Shown one piece after another: positions 1 through 8,302 of a stretch of DNA of 40,913 nucleotides. The stretch is from contig NZ_JAAXPR010000021.1 of NCBI RefSeq assembly GCF_012396585.1, positions 1 to 40,913 on the forward strand, read 5' to 3'. The stretch's first letter is position 1; each line of letters begins with the position of its first letter. Below the pieces are notes generated by a model. It worked only from the letters and a program-made list of their open reading frames with translations. It was not told the DNA's origin and did not search any database. The translations under genes and the position numbers were made by a program. The stretch comes from Streptococcus ovuberis. Lineage in GTDB: Bacteria; Bacillota; Bacilli; Lactobacillales; Streptococcaceae.

Positions 1-60
1 AGAGGCGAGTGACGAGTCAAAAGCGGTTAGGCTTGAACAAAGTGAAAGAGAGCAGCATAG

Positions 61-120
61 GCGCTGGCTGGTGTCGTGGGCTTATAGCCCTTATTCAAAC
101 CACCCGTTTGACGGGTGGTC
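61..120 (+). mobile_element. Possible right end / omegaRNA 3' hairpins of an IS200/IS605-type element (edge remnant)
   Basis: Two tandem hairpins are visible: GGGCT-TAT-AGCCC at 78-90 and a perfect 9-bp stem ACCACCCGT / ACGGGTGGT with loop TTG at 99-119, joined by a short single-stranded linker. This paired-hairpin layout resembles the right end of IS200/IS605 elements, where the 3' part of the TnpB guide RNA lies. No tnpB coding sequence is recognisable in the few bases before it, so if the gene exists it lies outside the window. The sequence after 119 would then be flank or guide. A plain terminator is the alternative, but there is no T-run after the stem. Confidence 0.35.
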
Positions 121-514
121 ATGATTTTGGCTTAATGCGTTTATTCTTGTAGTAAAAAGATATAATCACTGATTGCTTATTCCTGAGGGTGACCAGGTGT
201 TGGATCATAGAACTGTCAATATCATAGAGTCATATCACTCCCTTTTTTCTCAACTTATACATCTTTTATCTATCTTCATAACTTAATTTCATACAAAAAG
301 CACCCCAATTGTTAGATTTTGTGCCTAACTTTTGGGGTCAGTACAGAAAAATCTAACTTTAGGGGCTTTTCTTATGAGAAGGCGATTTTTTCTTTCCAGT
401 TGTCTATTAGTTACATTCCAAATCTGCGCCTAATGGCCACTTCAACAATTTTGGGGTTGCTATATCACTCAAAATCGTTACTCGATGACCAGCAACTGAC
501 TCCGATTTTGATTG
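121..514. other. Non-coding left flank with competing inverted repeats
   Basis: No convincing gene is seen here. The forward reading frame across 319-642 overlaps the permease antisense and has no ribosome site or recognisable product. A cluster of complementary segments lies at 302-365. CCCCAATTGTTAG (303-315) can pair imperfectly with CTAACTTTTGGGG (325-337). GTTAGATTTT (311-320) is a perfect complement of AAAATCTAAC at about 348-357. The fold therefore has two mutually exclusive forms. It could be the end of a lost insertion sequence or a transcription attenuator with no gene behind it; neither is proven. Confidence 0.4.
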
Positions 515-1855
515 TCATTTCGTTTTACGATAGAGCCAATAGCCCCAGGCACAAAAGAGCAGGCAAAACAGTTGGAAACAGGCTACCCTTACAAAATGAT
601 GGGTCAGACTGCCAATCAGAATCATCAAAGATCCCGCCATAGCCAGCACAGGCGCTAGCAAGCCTGTCAATTTATTCGTAATTTTTCCTTTTAAATAGTG
701 CCTGAGGACCGCCAAATGAAGGAGGTTTAAGGTAACATTGTTGAAGACCAAGGTAATTTCACTGATGTCACTTCCTGGTAACAGATTGAATTTCTGGACC
801 AGATAGTGAATAAAAAGATAGGCAAGCGTCACGATTATCACAGACACCGCGGCAGGAATCGATAGCTGATACTTGAGGTTGAGCTTAGCCATAGCAGGTG
901 ATGGTATCCAGCCTCGCTCCGCAAAAGCTTGGGGCAAGCGCATGGTCGCTAAAATCAAACCATTAACCACACCCAGAACCGAAAGCAAGACCACAAGTAG
1001 CAAGAGTTTTCCAATCCCTGCTCCAAAGAGCTGAACCCCCGCAAAAGTAATCGCCTTATCCCCCGTAGACATGATAAAGCTTGGACCTAAGAGATTGTTC
1101 ATCCCATAGAAAAAGAGAAGATAGATACCAAGGATACTCATGGGTCCAATAATAAAGGCGCGTGCTAAATTTTTCTTGGGATTTTTAATTTCTGGCGCAA
1201 TATTAGCAACAGCTGTCCAACCTTCAAAAGCAAAAGCCAGAGGAACGAGTCCTGCCATCCATCCAATCCCAACAGCATGGGGCTCTACTATCGTCACTGT
1301 AGCAGGGATTTCTGGAGTAGGCGTCTGATGAAATAGACCAAGAAATCCAATAAGAATCAGAGGGATCACCTTGATCATGGTTGATAAGGTCTGGAAATAT
1401 CCCCCTAAATGCCTAGAGTAGATATTCAAGCTTCCAAAAACAATAACATAGGCAGCTCCTAAAAGAATCTGTCCTCCTAACGAAGCATCGATTCCCAAAA
1501 ATAAAAAGGTATAGATACCCGCTACCCAAGCTACAACGGCTATAACCGTTGGAAAATATAGATAGGCTGTAAAAAAACCAAGTGCTGCGGCAAGACCAGG
1601 ATTAACATAGGCTTCAAAATAACTCGATAAGCCCCCACTGCCACTATTGCGCTGGGCTAGTTCAGAAAGCGACAAGCTTCCAAATGTCACAGACAAGGAG
1701 CCTAAGACAAGAACCAGAATTCCCAAACCCACATGGCCTCCTGTAAACGTCAAGATATCATCTGCCTTAAAGTAAATCCCCGATCCAATAACCACACCGA
1801 CAATCAGAGCAATCGCCGTCCAGAGGTTATAGGCCTGCTTTGTAATCTTTTCCAT
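515..1855 (-). CDS. APC-superfamily amino acid permease
   Basis: Integral membrane transporter of the amino acid-polyamine-organocation superfamily, probably a proton-coupled amino-acid symporter or exchanger. The protein is about 446 aa with roughly 12 hydrophobic segments. The first helix carries the family's glycine-rich substrate loop (VVIGSGIYF), and an EGWTAVANIAPEIKNP-type stretch marks the helix 6 region, as in the LAT/SteT branch. The frame stays open to a GTG at 1903, but a -10 box (TATAAT, 1895-1900 minus) puts the transcription start near 1888. The ATG at 1855 (MEKITKQ) is therefore preferred, although its ribosome site is weak. It is a single-gene unit after the ackA terminator. 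Substrate is unknown; serine/threonine or a neutral amino acid is only a guess. Confidence 0.85.
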   Translation of the reverse strand: MEKITKQAYNLWTAIALIVGVVIGSGIYFKADDILTFTGGHVGLGILVLVLGSLSVTFGSLSLSELAQRNSGSGGLSSYFEAYVNPGLAAALGFFTAYLYFPTVIAVVAWVAGIYTFLFLGIDASLGGQILLGAAYVIVFGSLNIYSRHLGGYFQTLSTMIKVIPLILIGFLGLFHQTPTPEIPATVTIVEPHAVGIGWMAGLVPLAFAFEGWTAVANIAPEIKNPKKNLARAFIIGPMSILGIYLLFFYGMNNLLGPSFIMSTGDKAITFAGVQLFGAGIGKLLLLVVLLSVLGVVNGLILATMRLPQAFAERGWIPSPAMAKLNLKYQLSIPAAVSVIIVTLAYLFIHYLVQKFNLLPGSDISEITLVFNNVTLNLLHLAVLRHYLKGKITNKLTGLLAPVLAMAGSLMILIGSLTHHFVRVACFQLFCLLFCAWGYWLYRKTK

Positions 1856-1894
1856 AGTGCCCACACTTATTATTCGCTCCATATTATTTGTTAA

Positions 1895-1900
1895 ATTATA
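1895..1900 (-). promoter_or_regulatory. -10 box of the APC permease gene
   Basis: TATAAT on the minus strand, about 40 bases before the preferred ATG. No good -35 hexamer is seen at 16-18 bases. Its position argues against translation starting at the upstream GTG (1903). Confidence 0.5.
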
Positions 1901-1991
1901 CACTATTTCGACCCCAAAAGCTAGGCCTTCTAAATATGTAGAACACTCTCACTCCACTAAGGATTTTAAGTTATCCAGTTTACAGATCATC

Positions 1992-2031
1992 AAAAAGAGA
2001 CTCTAAACGACTGTGTAACCGTAGAGTCTCT
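1992..2031 (-). terminator. Intrinsic terminator of ackA
   Basis: Perfect 10-bp stem AGAGACTCTA / TAGAGTCTCT (1996-2005 and 2022-2031) followed on the minus strand by a T5 run. It lies about 20 bases after the ackA stop. Confidence 0.85.
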
Positions 2032-2051
2032 GTTTCAGTTATAATTACCTA

Positions 2052-3245
2052 TTATTGAGCCTTTAAGGCTTCAACATCACGTGCAATGACCAATTCTTCA
2101 TCGGTTGGAACAACAATAACTTTAACTTTGGCGTCAGCTGTAGAGATAATGCCACTGTTGCCAAAAACATTCTTAGCTGGATCAATATCCAGACCAAACC
2201 AGCTCAACTCCTTCACGATTTTTTCGCGGAGTAAGGCATCGTTCTCACCGATACCGGCTGTGAAGATCAGAGCATCTGCACCATTTAACACAGCAAAATA
2301 TTGGCCGATATATTTCTTCAAACGATCTGCGAACATATCAAAAGCCAATTGCGCTTTTGGATTACCATCTTTCATTGCGGCTTCCAAGTCACGCATGTCA
2401 TTTGTCAACCCAGAAACACCTAGGATACCTGATTCTTTGTTGAGGGCATTGACAACAGCTGCCGCATCTTCCAAGCCAGGCACATGCTCCACCAAGTATG
2501 GGATAATGGCTGGGTCAATATCCCCAGAGCGAGTTCCCATCATAGGACCTGCAAGCGGTGTGAAGCCCATAGAAGTATCCACAGATTTGCCACCAGCAAT
2601 GGCTGAGAGCGAAACTCCGTTTCCGATGTGGGCTGTAATCAACTTCAACTCTTCAATCGGTTTGTTCAGAATTCTAGCGGCTTCTTGAGACACATAGTAA
2701 TGGCTGGTCCCGTGAGCTCCGTACTTACGCACTTGATAATCTGTGTAGTATTTATCTGCTAGTGGGTAACGGTAGGCAACTTCTGGAAGGCTAGTATGGA
2801 AAGCTGTATCAAAAACGGCCACGCTCACAATATCAGGCAGAATTTCCTTAAAAGCACGAATACCCGCAGCATTAGCTGGGTTATGAAGGGGCGCTAAACT
2901 AGATAGTTCTTCAATTTTTGCTAAAACAGCCTCATCAACCAAAACAGAGTTTTTGAAAACCTCACCGCCGGCAACAACGCGGTGCCCAACTCCTGTAATC
3001 TCAGAAAAATCAGTAATGATTTCAAAGCGTTTCAAATCATCCAAAAGCAGTTTTACTGCAACCGTATGGTCCTTAATTGATAACGTCTGAGATTCAGCAC
3101 GGCCATTAAATTTCACAGTTGAGATCGCATCATCAAGACCGATACGTTCTACAATCCCCTTGGCCAATACTGTTTCTTCAGGCATTTGGTATAGTTGCCA
3201 TTTCAGACTTGATGAACCAGCATTGATTGCAATTGTTTTTGACAT
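2052..3245 (-). CDS. ackA: Acetate kinase
   Basis: Cytosolic enzyme converting acetyl phosphate and ADP to acetate and ATP, the last step of the Pta-AckA overflow pathway. It also sets the acetyl-phosphate pool. The 397-aa length is normal for the family. Motifs seen include the N-terminal phosphate loop [15 protein letters not shown], the HIGNG adenosine/phosphate segment, GTRSGDIDP and FTAGIGEN. The ATG at 3245 is preceded by AAGGGG at proper spacing. The gene sits after the comG operon and its methyltransferase, the usual streptococcal position, but has its own promoter inside the 3' end of that methyltransferase gene. A cre-like site at the promoter indicates CcpA control. Confidence 0.97.
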   Translation of the reverse strand: MSKTIAINAGSSSLKWQLYQMPEETVLAKGIVERIGLDDAISTVKFNGRAESQTLSIKDHTVAVKLLLDDLKRFEIITDFSEITGVGHRVVAGGEVFKNSVLVDEAVLAKIEELSSLAPLHNPANAAGIRAFKEILPDIVSVAVFDTAFHTSLPEVAYRYPLADKYYTDYQVRKYGAHGTSHYYVSQEAARILNKPIEELKLITAHIGNGVSLSAIAGGKSVDTSMGFTPLAGPMMGTRSGDIDPAIIPYLVEHVPGLEDAAAVVNALNKESGILGVSGLTNDMRDLEAAMKDGNPKAQLAFDMFADRLKKYIGQYFAVLNGADALIFTAGIGENDALLREKIVKELSWFGLDIDPAKNVFGNSGIISTADAKVKVIVVPTDEELVIARDVEALKAQ

Positions 3246-3267
3246 ATTGTTTCGTCCCCTTCTTCAT

Positions 3268-3290
3268 TTAAAACGTTTGCATCTATTATA
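3268..3290 (-). promoter_or_regulatory. ackA promoter -10 with overlapping cre-like site
   Basis: On the minus strand TATAAT occupies 3285-3290. The palindrome-like TGCAAACGTTTTAA (3268-3281) immediately downstream resembles the catabolite-responsive element TGWAANCGNTNWCA, with CG at the centre and two mismatches or fewer depending on strand. The -35 is poor. The cre covers the predicted transcription start, whereas the classical activating cre of Bacillus ackA lies upstream of the promoter. Confidence 0.55.
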
Positions 3291-3302
3291 CCAAAATTTT
3301 AG

Positions 3303-4259
3303 CTATTTTGCACCTTCTCTGCTCCATTTTTTAAAAGCTTCCATAAAGGCCTGCAAAGCCTCCCGATCCTGCAAACTATGCAAAGGATAGACAAAGGTTT
3401 CCTGCGCTTTACCAGTCTGTTTTTGGAGGATAAAGAGGGACTTCGCTAGTTCTTTCTTTCCGAAAAAGCCTTCTGGGAGACTAATGACTGCCACAAGCTG
3501 GGCTTCGGTCCCCAACCATTGTTTGAACAAGTAACTCTGTGGACTAGTCAAGAGGTCATTAGGCGCCAAAAAGATGCCATAACCATCCGCTTTGAGGTAC
3601 TTGATTCCCTGAGCCATGAGTAAATGATGGGCGTAAGTATGCCCCTCTGGCGCAGCTAGACGAAAGCGGCTAGCAATCACATCATCAGGATAGTAGCCGA
3701 TCGGAAGATCAGATAAAATGACATCGGAGGTTTTTAGCAAGTGTGGGCGAATCGCATCCCCTTGAACCAAGCGGAGATCAATCGCCATCACGTCCGCCAT
3801 ACTGGCAGATAAATCAATCAGAAGGTCATCCAGCTCAATCCCTAGATAATCCAAGGTCTTGGAACTATGATTAACCATGGTAAAGGCCAGATTCCCTGTT
3901 CCAGAACCAATTTCAATCACCTCCAACTTATCCTTCTCAAAGAGACAATCCAGGATAAAGACCAAAAGTAAACCAATGCTATCTGGTGTGAATTGGTGGT
4001 TGTACTGGAGAGGTTCTGACTGATTAAGCTTGATGAATAAAAACTGATAAACCCTGCGCCACTCTTCCTGAGTCAGCTTCAGTTGCCGCAACTTGTCATT
4101 ATTGGCATTGAGGCCACCATCCTCCAGAAGGGCCTGCTTAGTGTAAGCCATGTTTTGCTCGATCAAGGCGTCGTAGCTGTTGGTCATCAGCTGGTTTTGC
4201 AGAGTCTGCACATTTTCCAACAAAAGCTCGTAAGCTTCTTCAATCTTTTCAAAATTCAT
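3303..4259 (-). CDS. Class I SAM-dependent methyltransferase of the competence locus (ComYH/YtxK-like)
   Basis: A 318-aa Rossmann-fold methyltransferase related to N6-adenine DNA methylases. The SAM-binding loop is EIGSGTGN, and the NPPY-equivalent motif appears as SDLPIGYYP, so the catalytic motif is altered from the canonical form. In streptococci the gene after comG and before ackA belongs to the late competence transcript and is known as comYH in S. mutans. The biochemical substrate is not established, and DNA methylation is only a family-level expectation. It starts 19 bases after the comGG stop, so co-transcription with comG is likely. The ribosome site before ATG 4259 is weak, suggesting translational coupling or readthrough from upstream. 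Confidence 0.85.
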   Translation of the reverse strand: MNFEKIEEAYELLLENVQTLQNQLMTNSYDALIEQNMAYTKQALLEDGGLNANNDKLRQLKLTQEEWRRVYQFLFIKLNQSEPLQYNHQFTPDSIGLLLVFILDCLFEKDKLEVIEIGSGTGNLAFTMVNHSSKTLDYLGIELDDLLIDLSASMADVMAIDLRLVQGDAIRPHLLKTSDVILSDLPIGYYPDDVIASRFRLAAPEGHTYAHHLLMAQGIKYLKADGYGIFLAPNDLLTSPQSYLFKQWLGTEAQLVAVISLPEGFFGKKELAKSLFILQKQTGKAQETFVYPLHSLQDREALQAFMEAFKKWSREGAK

Positions 4260-4278
4260 GACTCTATCATATCAAAAA

Positions 4279-4818
4279 TCACCTCATTTGGCTATTGATA
4301 GAAAAGGTGTATTGAAATGCCAAACCTGTTGTTAACTTAACCTCTATCGTCAATTGTTCCCCCTCCAGCAGGTATGCCGCCACCCCTTTATCGAACAACA
4401 GCTCCCCTTGCTGCTTATCCTGCTTGGCGTTTTTTAATGGCTTACTCAGGAGCAATTCTTTCCCAGCTGCTAAACCCGTTTCCCCCTTTTCGCGTTCGAT
4501 CCCAGCTGTTTTGCCTTCAGATACTACTTGTTCCGTGAAATCTTTCTCGGCATCCACCTCCCCTGTTTGTGCTTGCTTCTTGGTCTCACTTGACACCTGC
4601 TCTTTGCGGTCTTGCTCTTTTAAGCGTAACTCTTCTTCGACCTTGTCTTTGGTCCAAATGGCTAGCGCGTAAGCTGTTAACGATTGCTGGCTAGCTTGAT
4701 TGGTCTGAGCCATTGCTAATTGCCGATTCAGGTAGAATTGAAGCAAGAGTCCAAATAGGGAAAACAGAAGCAGGGCATATAACATAACCCCTCCCTTAAT
4801 CCTCTTGGTCAAAACCAT
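4279..4818 (-). CDS. comGG: ComGG minor pseudopilin with charged insert
   Basis: Minor component of the competence pseudopilus that draws transforming DNA through the wall. At 179 aa it is longer than the usual streptococcal ComGG (about 130-140 aa). The N-terminus has the pattern KGG-VMLYALLLFSLFGLLLQFYLN, matching the degenerate processing site and the single helix seen in ComGG/CglG homologues. The central region (about residues 60-135) is very rich in Glu, Lys, Gln and Thr, low in complexity, and accounts for the excess length. The C-terminus (LTIEVKLTTGLAFQYTFSI) is the conserved part. It overlaps the end of comGF by 23 bases and has AAAGGA upstream of the ATG. Membrane-anchored, facing outward. 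Confidence 0.85.
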   Translation of the reverse strand: MVLTKRIKGGVMLYALLLFSLFGLLLQFYLNRQLAMAQTNQASQQSLTAYALAIWTKDKVEEELRLKEQDRKEQVSSETKKQAQTGEVDAEKDFTEQVVSEGKTAGIEREKGETGLAAGKELLLSKPLKNAKQDKQQGELLFDKGVAAYLLEGEQLTIEVKLTTGLAFQYTFSINSQMR

Positions 4819-5236
4819 AGATAAAGGTCCTTTCTAAGCCGTTATTGAACTGGACATTGAGCTCGATGACATCCCCTGACTGGCTAATTTGAGAGTCTTT
4901 CAAATCTTGAAGCATGGGTTGGTAGCCTTGCAAGGACCAATTGGTTTTTCTGAAGTCGTCCTTCTTAGATTGCCCAAAGGCCAACTCCTGGCCAAATTTG
5001 GTAACATAGAGGCGATTGTTCTCCACCTTGACCAGACGACTCTGATCCAATTCTCGCTGTAGCTGGTCCGAAAAGACTAGCCAGTCCTTTCTGGTATCGC
5101 GACTTTGGTAAGCCATATCATAGGCTAGATTTTTACTCAAACTTTGAATAACCAAGAGGCTACTTGCAATGACTAGTAGGGCCACCAAAGCCTCCAATAG
5201 GGTAAAAGCCGATAATCTATTTTTGAGCAATTGCAA
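4796..5236 (-). CDS. comGF: ComGF minor pseudopilin
   Basis: Minor pseudopilin of the DNA-uptake pilus. It carries the type IV pilin-like methylation motif (AFTLLEALVALLVIASSLLV) at the N-terminus and a soluble C-terminal domain with the conserved DDFRKTNW and GLERTFIYGF stretches. The frame is open to 5305, and an ATG exists at 5257. However, AAGGAG lies inside those codons, nine bases before TTG 5236, so the TTG start is preferred; it gives a leader of the usual short length and a protein of about 146 aa. It overlaps comGE by 20 bases and comGG by 23, the tight nesting typical of comG operons. Confidence 0.82.
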   Translation of the reverse strand: MQLLKNRLSAFTLLEALVALLVIASSLLVIQSLSKNLAYDMAYQSRDTRKDWLVFSDQLQRELDQSRLVKVENNRLYVTKFGQELAFGQSKKDDFRKTNWSLQGYQPMLQDLKDSQISQSGDVIELNVQFNNGLERTFIYGFDQED

Positions 5237-5510
5237 GTATCTCTTCTCCTTTCGCATAAATCTGTAAACCTGTTTCTGTCTTAGAGACCTGAATTTCCTG
5301 ACCATTCCCTGTCAGATGAGATTGCCCTGCCTGTAGGGCCATCTTGGCCAGTTGGTAACCTTCTTCGCGCTCAAGCGCTTCTTGATGGTATTTGCGACTA
5401 CTTGAAATCCCTCCTAAGACCAAGCTGACCAAAAGTGCTAGCAAACCTGTTGTGATTAATGATTCTAGGAGAATGTAAGCCTTAATCTCTCGTTTTTTTA
5501 TATTTCCCAC
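5217..5510 (-). CDS. comGE: ComGE minor pseudopilin
   Basis: A 97-aa minor pseudopilin with a basic leader (KKREIKAY), the glutamate-containing start of the transmembrane helix (ILLESLITTGLLALLVSLVLGG) and the conserved EREEGYQLAKMALQAGQSHLTGNG segment found in streptococcal CglE proteins. The start codon is GTG at 5510, inside the 3' end of comGD (29-base overlap). AGGGAG directly abuts the GTG, so initiation probably relies on coupling to comGD. Role: assembly or initiation of the competence pseudopilus in the membrane. Confidence 0.8.
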   Translation of the reverse strand: MGNIKKREIKAYILLESLITTGLLALLVSLVLGGISSSRKYHQEALEREEGYQLAKMALQAGQSHLTGNGQEIQVSKTETGLQIYAKGEEILAIAQK

Positions 5511-5922
5511 TCCCTAAATACAATTGATAACTGACCTGTTTCTGATCAGTTTGAAAAACCACCTTGCTCAAGGAATGATTCCCCCCATCCCGATCAAATT
5601 CAATCACCTGCGGTGACACTTGAAGGTCTGGTGGTAGGTCAACTTCCTGTAAGCCATTACTGATGGTGTCCTGATTAATCGTTACACTGATTTTTTGTCC
5701 CTTAGACTGACTGAGTCTTTGACTTTCTTTATAGAGATGCTCAAACTCCAGAAAAAAGAGTTCCTGTCTGACCTGGGAAAAGATGGGTTTCACCTGCCCA
5801 GAAAGGCTCATCACCAAGCCCGTCACCAAGGTCAAAACCAGTAAGCCTTCTAGCAAAGTGAACCCTCTGACAAACAGCCGATTAAGGGGCAACCGTTGGG
5901 GTCTTATCCGTATTTTTAGCAT
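5482..5922 (-). CDS. comGD: ComGD minor pseudopilin
   Basis: Pseudopilin of the DNA-uptake machine, about 146 aa. A basic leader ends in the processing motif RGFTLLEGLLVLTLVTG, followed by a helix and a soluble domain with YKESQRLSQ and the conserved C-terminal YLGSGKY. The open frame extends to 6036, but the extra residues are only the shadow of comGC, so the ATG at 5922 is taken. It overlaps comGC by 41 bases. The ribosome site is weak (AGGAC), consistent with coupling. Confidence 0.83.
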   Translation of the reverse strand: MLKIRIRPQRLPLNRLFVRGFTLLEGLLVLTLVTGLVMSLSGQVKPIFSQVRQELFFLEFEHLYKESQRLSQSKGQKISVTINQDTISNGLQEVDLPPDLQVSPQVIEFDRDGGNHSLSKVVFQTDQKQVSYQLYLGSGKYKKTRD

Positions 5923-6208
5923 AATAGTCCTGATAAGCTTTGACTTGTTCCTGGGTGATGCTTCCTGAATTAACCAACTTAGACAGACTAGCTTCCTCAG
6001 TGTTTGACAGCTCATAGAGTTCCGCCTGACTCTCAACCACCTTAACCACAGCCGCTTTTCCAGTATTGGACACGGCCTCTTTTTGCTGACTTAAATTAGG
6101 CACAAACAAGAGCAATAAAACACTGATAACGAGTAATACAATCAACATCTCCACGAGTGTGAACCCAGAAACTAGTGTCTTTTTAATGTTTTGTAATTGT
6201 TTTTTCAC
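5882..6208 (-). CDS. comGC: ComGC major pseudopilin
   Basis: Major subunit of the competence (transformation) pilus. The protein is 108 aa. It has a basic leader, the prepilin peptidase site SGFTLVEMLIVLLVISVLLLLFVPN with the Glu+5, and the conserved downstream SQQKEAVSNTGKAAVVKVVESQAELYEL helix. The C-terminus (YAKNTDKTP-VAP) is the variable surface part. Its ATG overlaps the comGB stop in an ATGA arrangement. ComGC is processed and methylated by ComC and assembled by ComGA and ComGB. Confidence 0.93.
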   Translation of the reverse strand: MKKQLQNIKKTLVSGFTLVEMLIVLLVISVLLLLFVPNLSQQKEAVSNTGKAAVVKVVESQAELYELSNTEEASLSKLVNSGSITQEQVKAYQDYYAKNTDKTPTVAP

Positions 6209-7227
6209 AAATGAACCTCCATATTATGATAAATAGGTAAAAGCATGGCTGCATAAATCAGCACAATGACAAGGGCAACAAAGATAAAAATCAAGGGTTG
6301 GATCAACTGCATCCGCTTATTAATCGAGAAAAAGAAGCGATCCCAGCAGTCACTAGCATAAATCTCCAATTCTTGACCCAGTTTAGACTTCGCCTCACCA
6401 TATTCAATAATCAAACTAAGCTCCGTCTCAAAAAAGGGATAGTCTTGTACTTTTTGATGGAATTGCTGTCCTTGAGACAAACTTTCCAGCATGTCCTGAC
6501 CAATCTCTGCAAACAATCTTGATGGTTGATCCACCATAATCTGCAAAATTTGGGTCATTTCTAAGCCTTGTCCAATCAGATTGCCCCATTCTCTGGCATA
6601 ATAGCCCGTCAAATAGAGCCGCAACAAACTCCCAAAACCAGGAATGCGTGTCATTTTACTATAAACGGGCAGTTGTCTGGTTCTTTTCAACCAAGATCGA
6701 AAACCGATAGTCGCTAAAAGCGTCACGCAAAAGAATCCGAGAAAAAGAACTGGGAAGTAACCGATCAGAACAGTTGCTAGATTTCCCTGCGTCAACTGCG
6801 GGAGCAAATAATTCTTCAGCCCCACCATCAACAGAACTAAAAAACCCACTAAAATCAACGGATAGGTAGCTACTTCAATCAGCTTCTTCTTAACCTTAAG
6901 GACCTGTTCTAGATAAGTTTCCACCTTGGCTAAGCAGAGGGATAGATTGCCATGCATCTCTGCTAGACTCAGTTGAGTGACTACTTGATCCGAAAACCCT
7001 AGTTGTTTCATAATCATGGCAAAAGATTGCCCTTTCAATAGGCCATCCTGCATTGATTGCGTATAGGAGTCTCCCAAAAGCTGGCTCCTCCTTAAAAAAC
7101 TGATAATCTCTGTCAGATTAAAACCCGATGAGAACAGATTATTAAAAAGGGCAATGATTTTCTTTTGTTTAAGCAAGCCTAATTTTTTCGGTTTCCCTTT
7201 GGATTTCAGTGAGATGTCCTGCTTCAA
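6205..7227 (-). CDS. comGB: ComGB platform membrane protein of the competence pilus
   Basis: GspF/PilC-family inner-membrane platform protein that couples the ComGA ATPase to pseudopilin assembly. Two copies of the T2SSF fold are visible. The first lies around KQKKIIALFNNLFSSGFNLTEIISFL and the second around AREWGNLIGQGLEMTQIL, with three hydrophobic helices including the C-terminal LIFIFVALVIVLIYAAMLLPIY. The frame is open to 7302, but streptococcal homologues begin just before the DIS/KQKK region. TTG 7227 gives about 340 aa, the family norm; the ribosome site there is poor (GGAT), so the exact start is uncertain. The gene overlaps comGA by about 59 bases. Confidence 0.85.
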   Translation of the reverse strand: MKQDISLKSKGKPKKLGLLKQKKIIALFNNLFSSGFNLTEIISFLRRSQLLGDSYTQSMQDGLLKGQSFAMIMKQLGFSDQVVTQLSLAEMHGNLSLCLAKVETYLEQVLKVKKKLIEVATYPLILVGFLVLLMVGLKNYLLPQLTQGNLATVLIGYFPVLFLGFFCVTLLATIGFRSWLKRTRQLPVYSKMTRIPGFGSLLRLYLTGYYAREWGNLIGQGLEMTQILQIMVDQPSRLFAEIGQDMLESLSQGQQFHQKVQDYPFFETELSLIIEYGEAKSKLGQELEIYASDCWDRFFFSINKRMQLIQPLIFIFVALVIVLIYAAMLLPIYHNMEVHL

Positions 7228-8110
7228 AAAGCTGATCCATCTTTTGGTTCCACCGATCTGGCTGGTAGGCTTCAAAGTTTCTGTTTTCAAAATCGACAAC
7301 ACCTCCTCCTGCTAGCAAACGCTGGTAGTAAATCCCCTGTAAACTATTTTTCAACTCTTCTGGGCTAACGCCTAATTCTAAGAGACGGTCATAGACGCCT
7401 CTGATGGACCTGGCATGAATTGTAGAAAAAACCGTTGCACCGGTCAAACTGGCTCGCATAACTGCACGCGCTGTCTGACTGTCTCTTATCTCTCCGATAA
7501 TCAGTAAGTCTGGACGATGGCGTAAGGATAATTTTATCAAGTCATCGTAAGTTGATCCTATCGCCTCATTGAGTTGGAGTTGGAGCATATCTCCCTGTTT
7601 GATCTCGACAGGATCTTCAATAGTAATAACCTGACGACCAGCAAAATGGTGCCTAGCTAAATGGTACATGAGAGAGGTTTTGCCACTCCCTACTGGTCCC
7701 GAAAAAAGGTAAAGCCCCCTTCCCTTGACTTCTTCAGCTAAAGATCGAATCGTCTCAAACCAAAAATCCAAGTCCTGATCCAAGTCATAGAGCAAACGAA
7801 TAACTAAGCTCTCCTGACCTTGGTAGTCTCCAACCGTTGACAGCCGTATGGCAATCTGTCCCGTCCCATAATCATAGGTACAAGACCCGAGTTGACTCCT
7901 CCTCTTCTCACCGACATTCATCCCAGCGATAAACTTAAAATGTCCAATAACTGCTGACATCTTTTCCGCATCATAACTAGCAATAAAACGCCTCTCATCT
8001 CCCAGGCGAAAATAAAGCTCAAAGATAGCTCCTTTAGGCAAAATATAAATATCACTTACCCTTTCTTCGCTGGCTTGAGCTATTAACTTCCTGGCCAATT
8101 CTTGCGCCAT
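7169..8110 (-). CDS. comGA: ComGA traffic ATPase of the competence pilus
   Basis: Cytoplasmic hexameric ATPase of the GspE/PilB family that powers assembly of the transformation pilus. The protein is 313 aa. The Walker A motif GPVGSGKT is at residues 138-145, followed by the Asp box (TIEDPVE), Walker B (DLLIIGEIRD) and the His box (STIHARS). The ATG at 8110 is preceded by AAGGGGAG; a GTG two codons earlier would be too close to it. First gene of the comG operon. A ComX-type box lies about 200 bases upstream. The roughly 190-base leader between has two small hairpins (ACGGA/TCCGT and AAAGCTG/CAGCTTT) without T-runs. Confidence 0.95.
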   Translation of the reverse strand: MAQELARKLIAQASEERVSDIYILPKGAIFELYFRLGDERRFIASYDAEKMSAVIGHFKFIAGMNVGEKRRSQLGSCTYDYGTGQIAIRLSTVGDYQGQESLVIRLLYDLDQDLDFWFETIRSLAEEVKGRGLYLFSGPVGSGKTSLMYHLARHHFAGRQVITIEDPVEIKQGDMLQLQLNEAIGSTYDDLIKLSLRHRPDLLIIGEIRDSQTARAVMRASLTGATVFSTIHARSIRGVYDRLLELGVSPEELKNSLQGIYYQRLLAGGGVVDFENRNFEAYQPDRWNQKMDQLFEAGHLTEIQRETEKIRLA

Positions 8111-8302
8111 AGTCACTCCCCTTTCCTCATTTTTTATAATGATGAATCCCTTGCAAACAGTCTATTTTCTTTAAAGCTGTGTAGGAAAGCTGTTAAATCA
8201 GCTTTTTAGCCACGGATGCTCTTCCGTCACTCAAAACTGTCGCCAAACCTAGCCAAAATCACTTATCTAGACTATCTAATGTTTCCACGTTTAAGATTCT
8301 TC

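Noticed and set aside
319..642. A 107-codon forward frame at the left edge.
   Set aside because: It has no ribosome site, overlaps the permease antisense, and its composition is not protein-like.
8165..8215. AAAGCTG/CAGCTTT hairpin with T5 on the plus strand upstream of comGA.
   Set aside because: No plus-strand transcript needs a terminator here, and on the minus strand it lacks a T-run.
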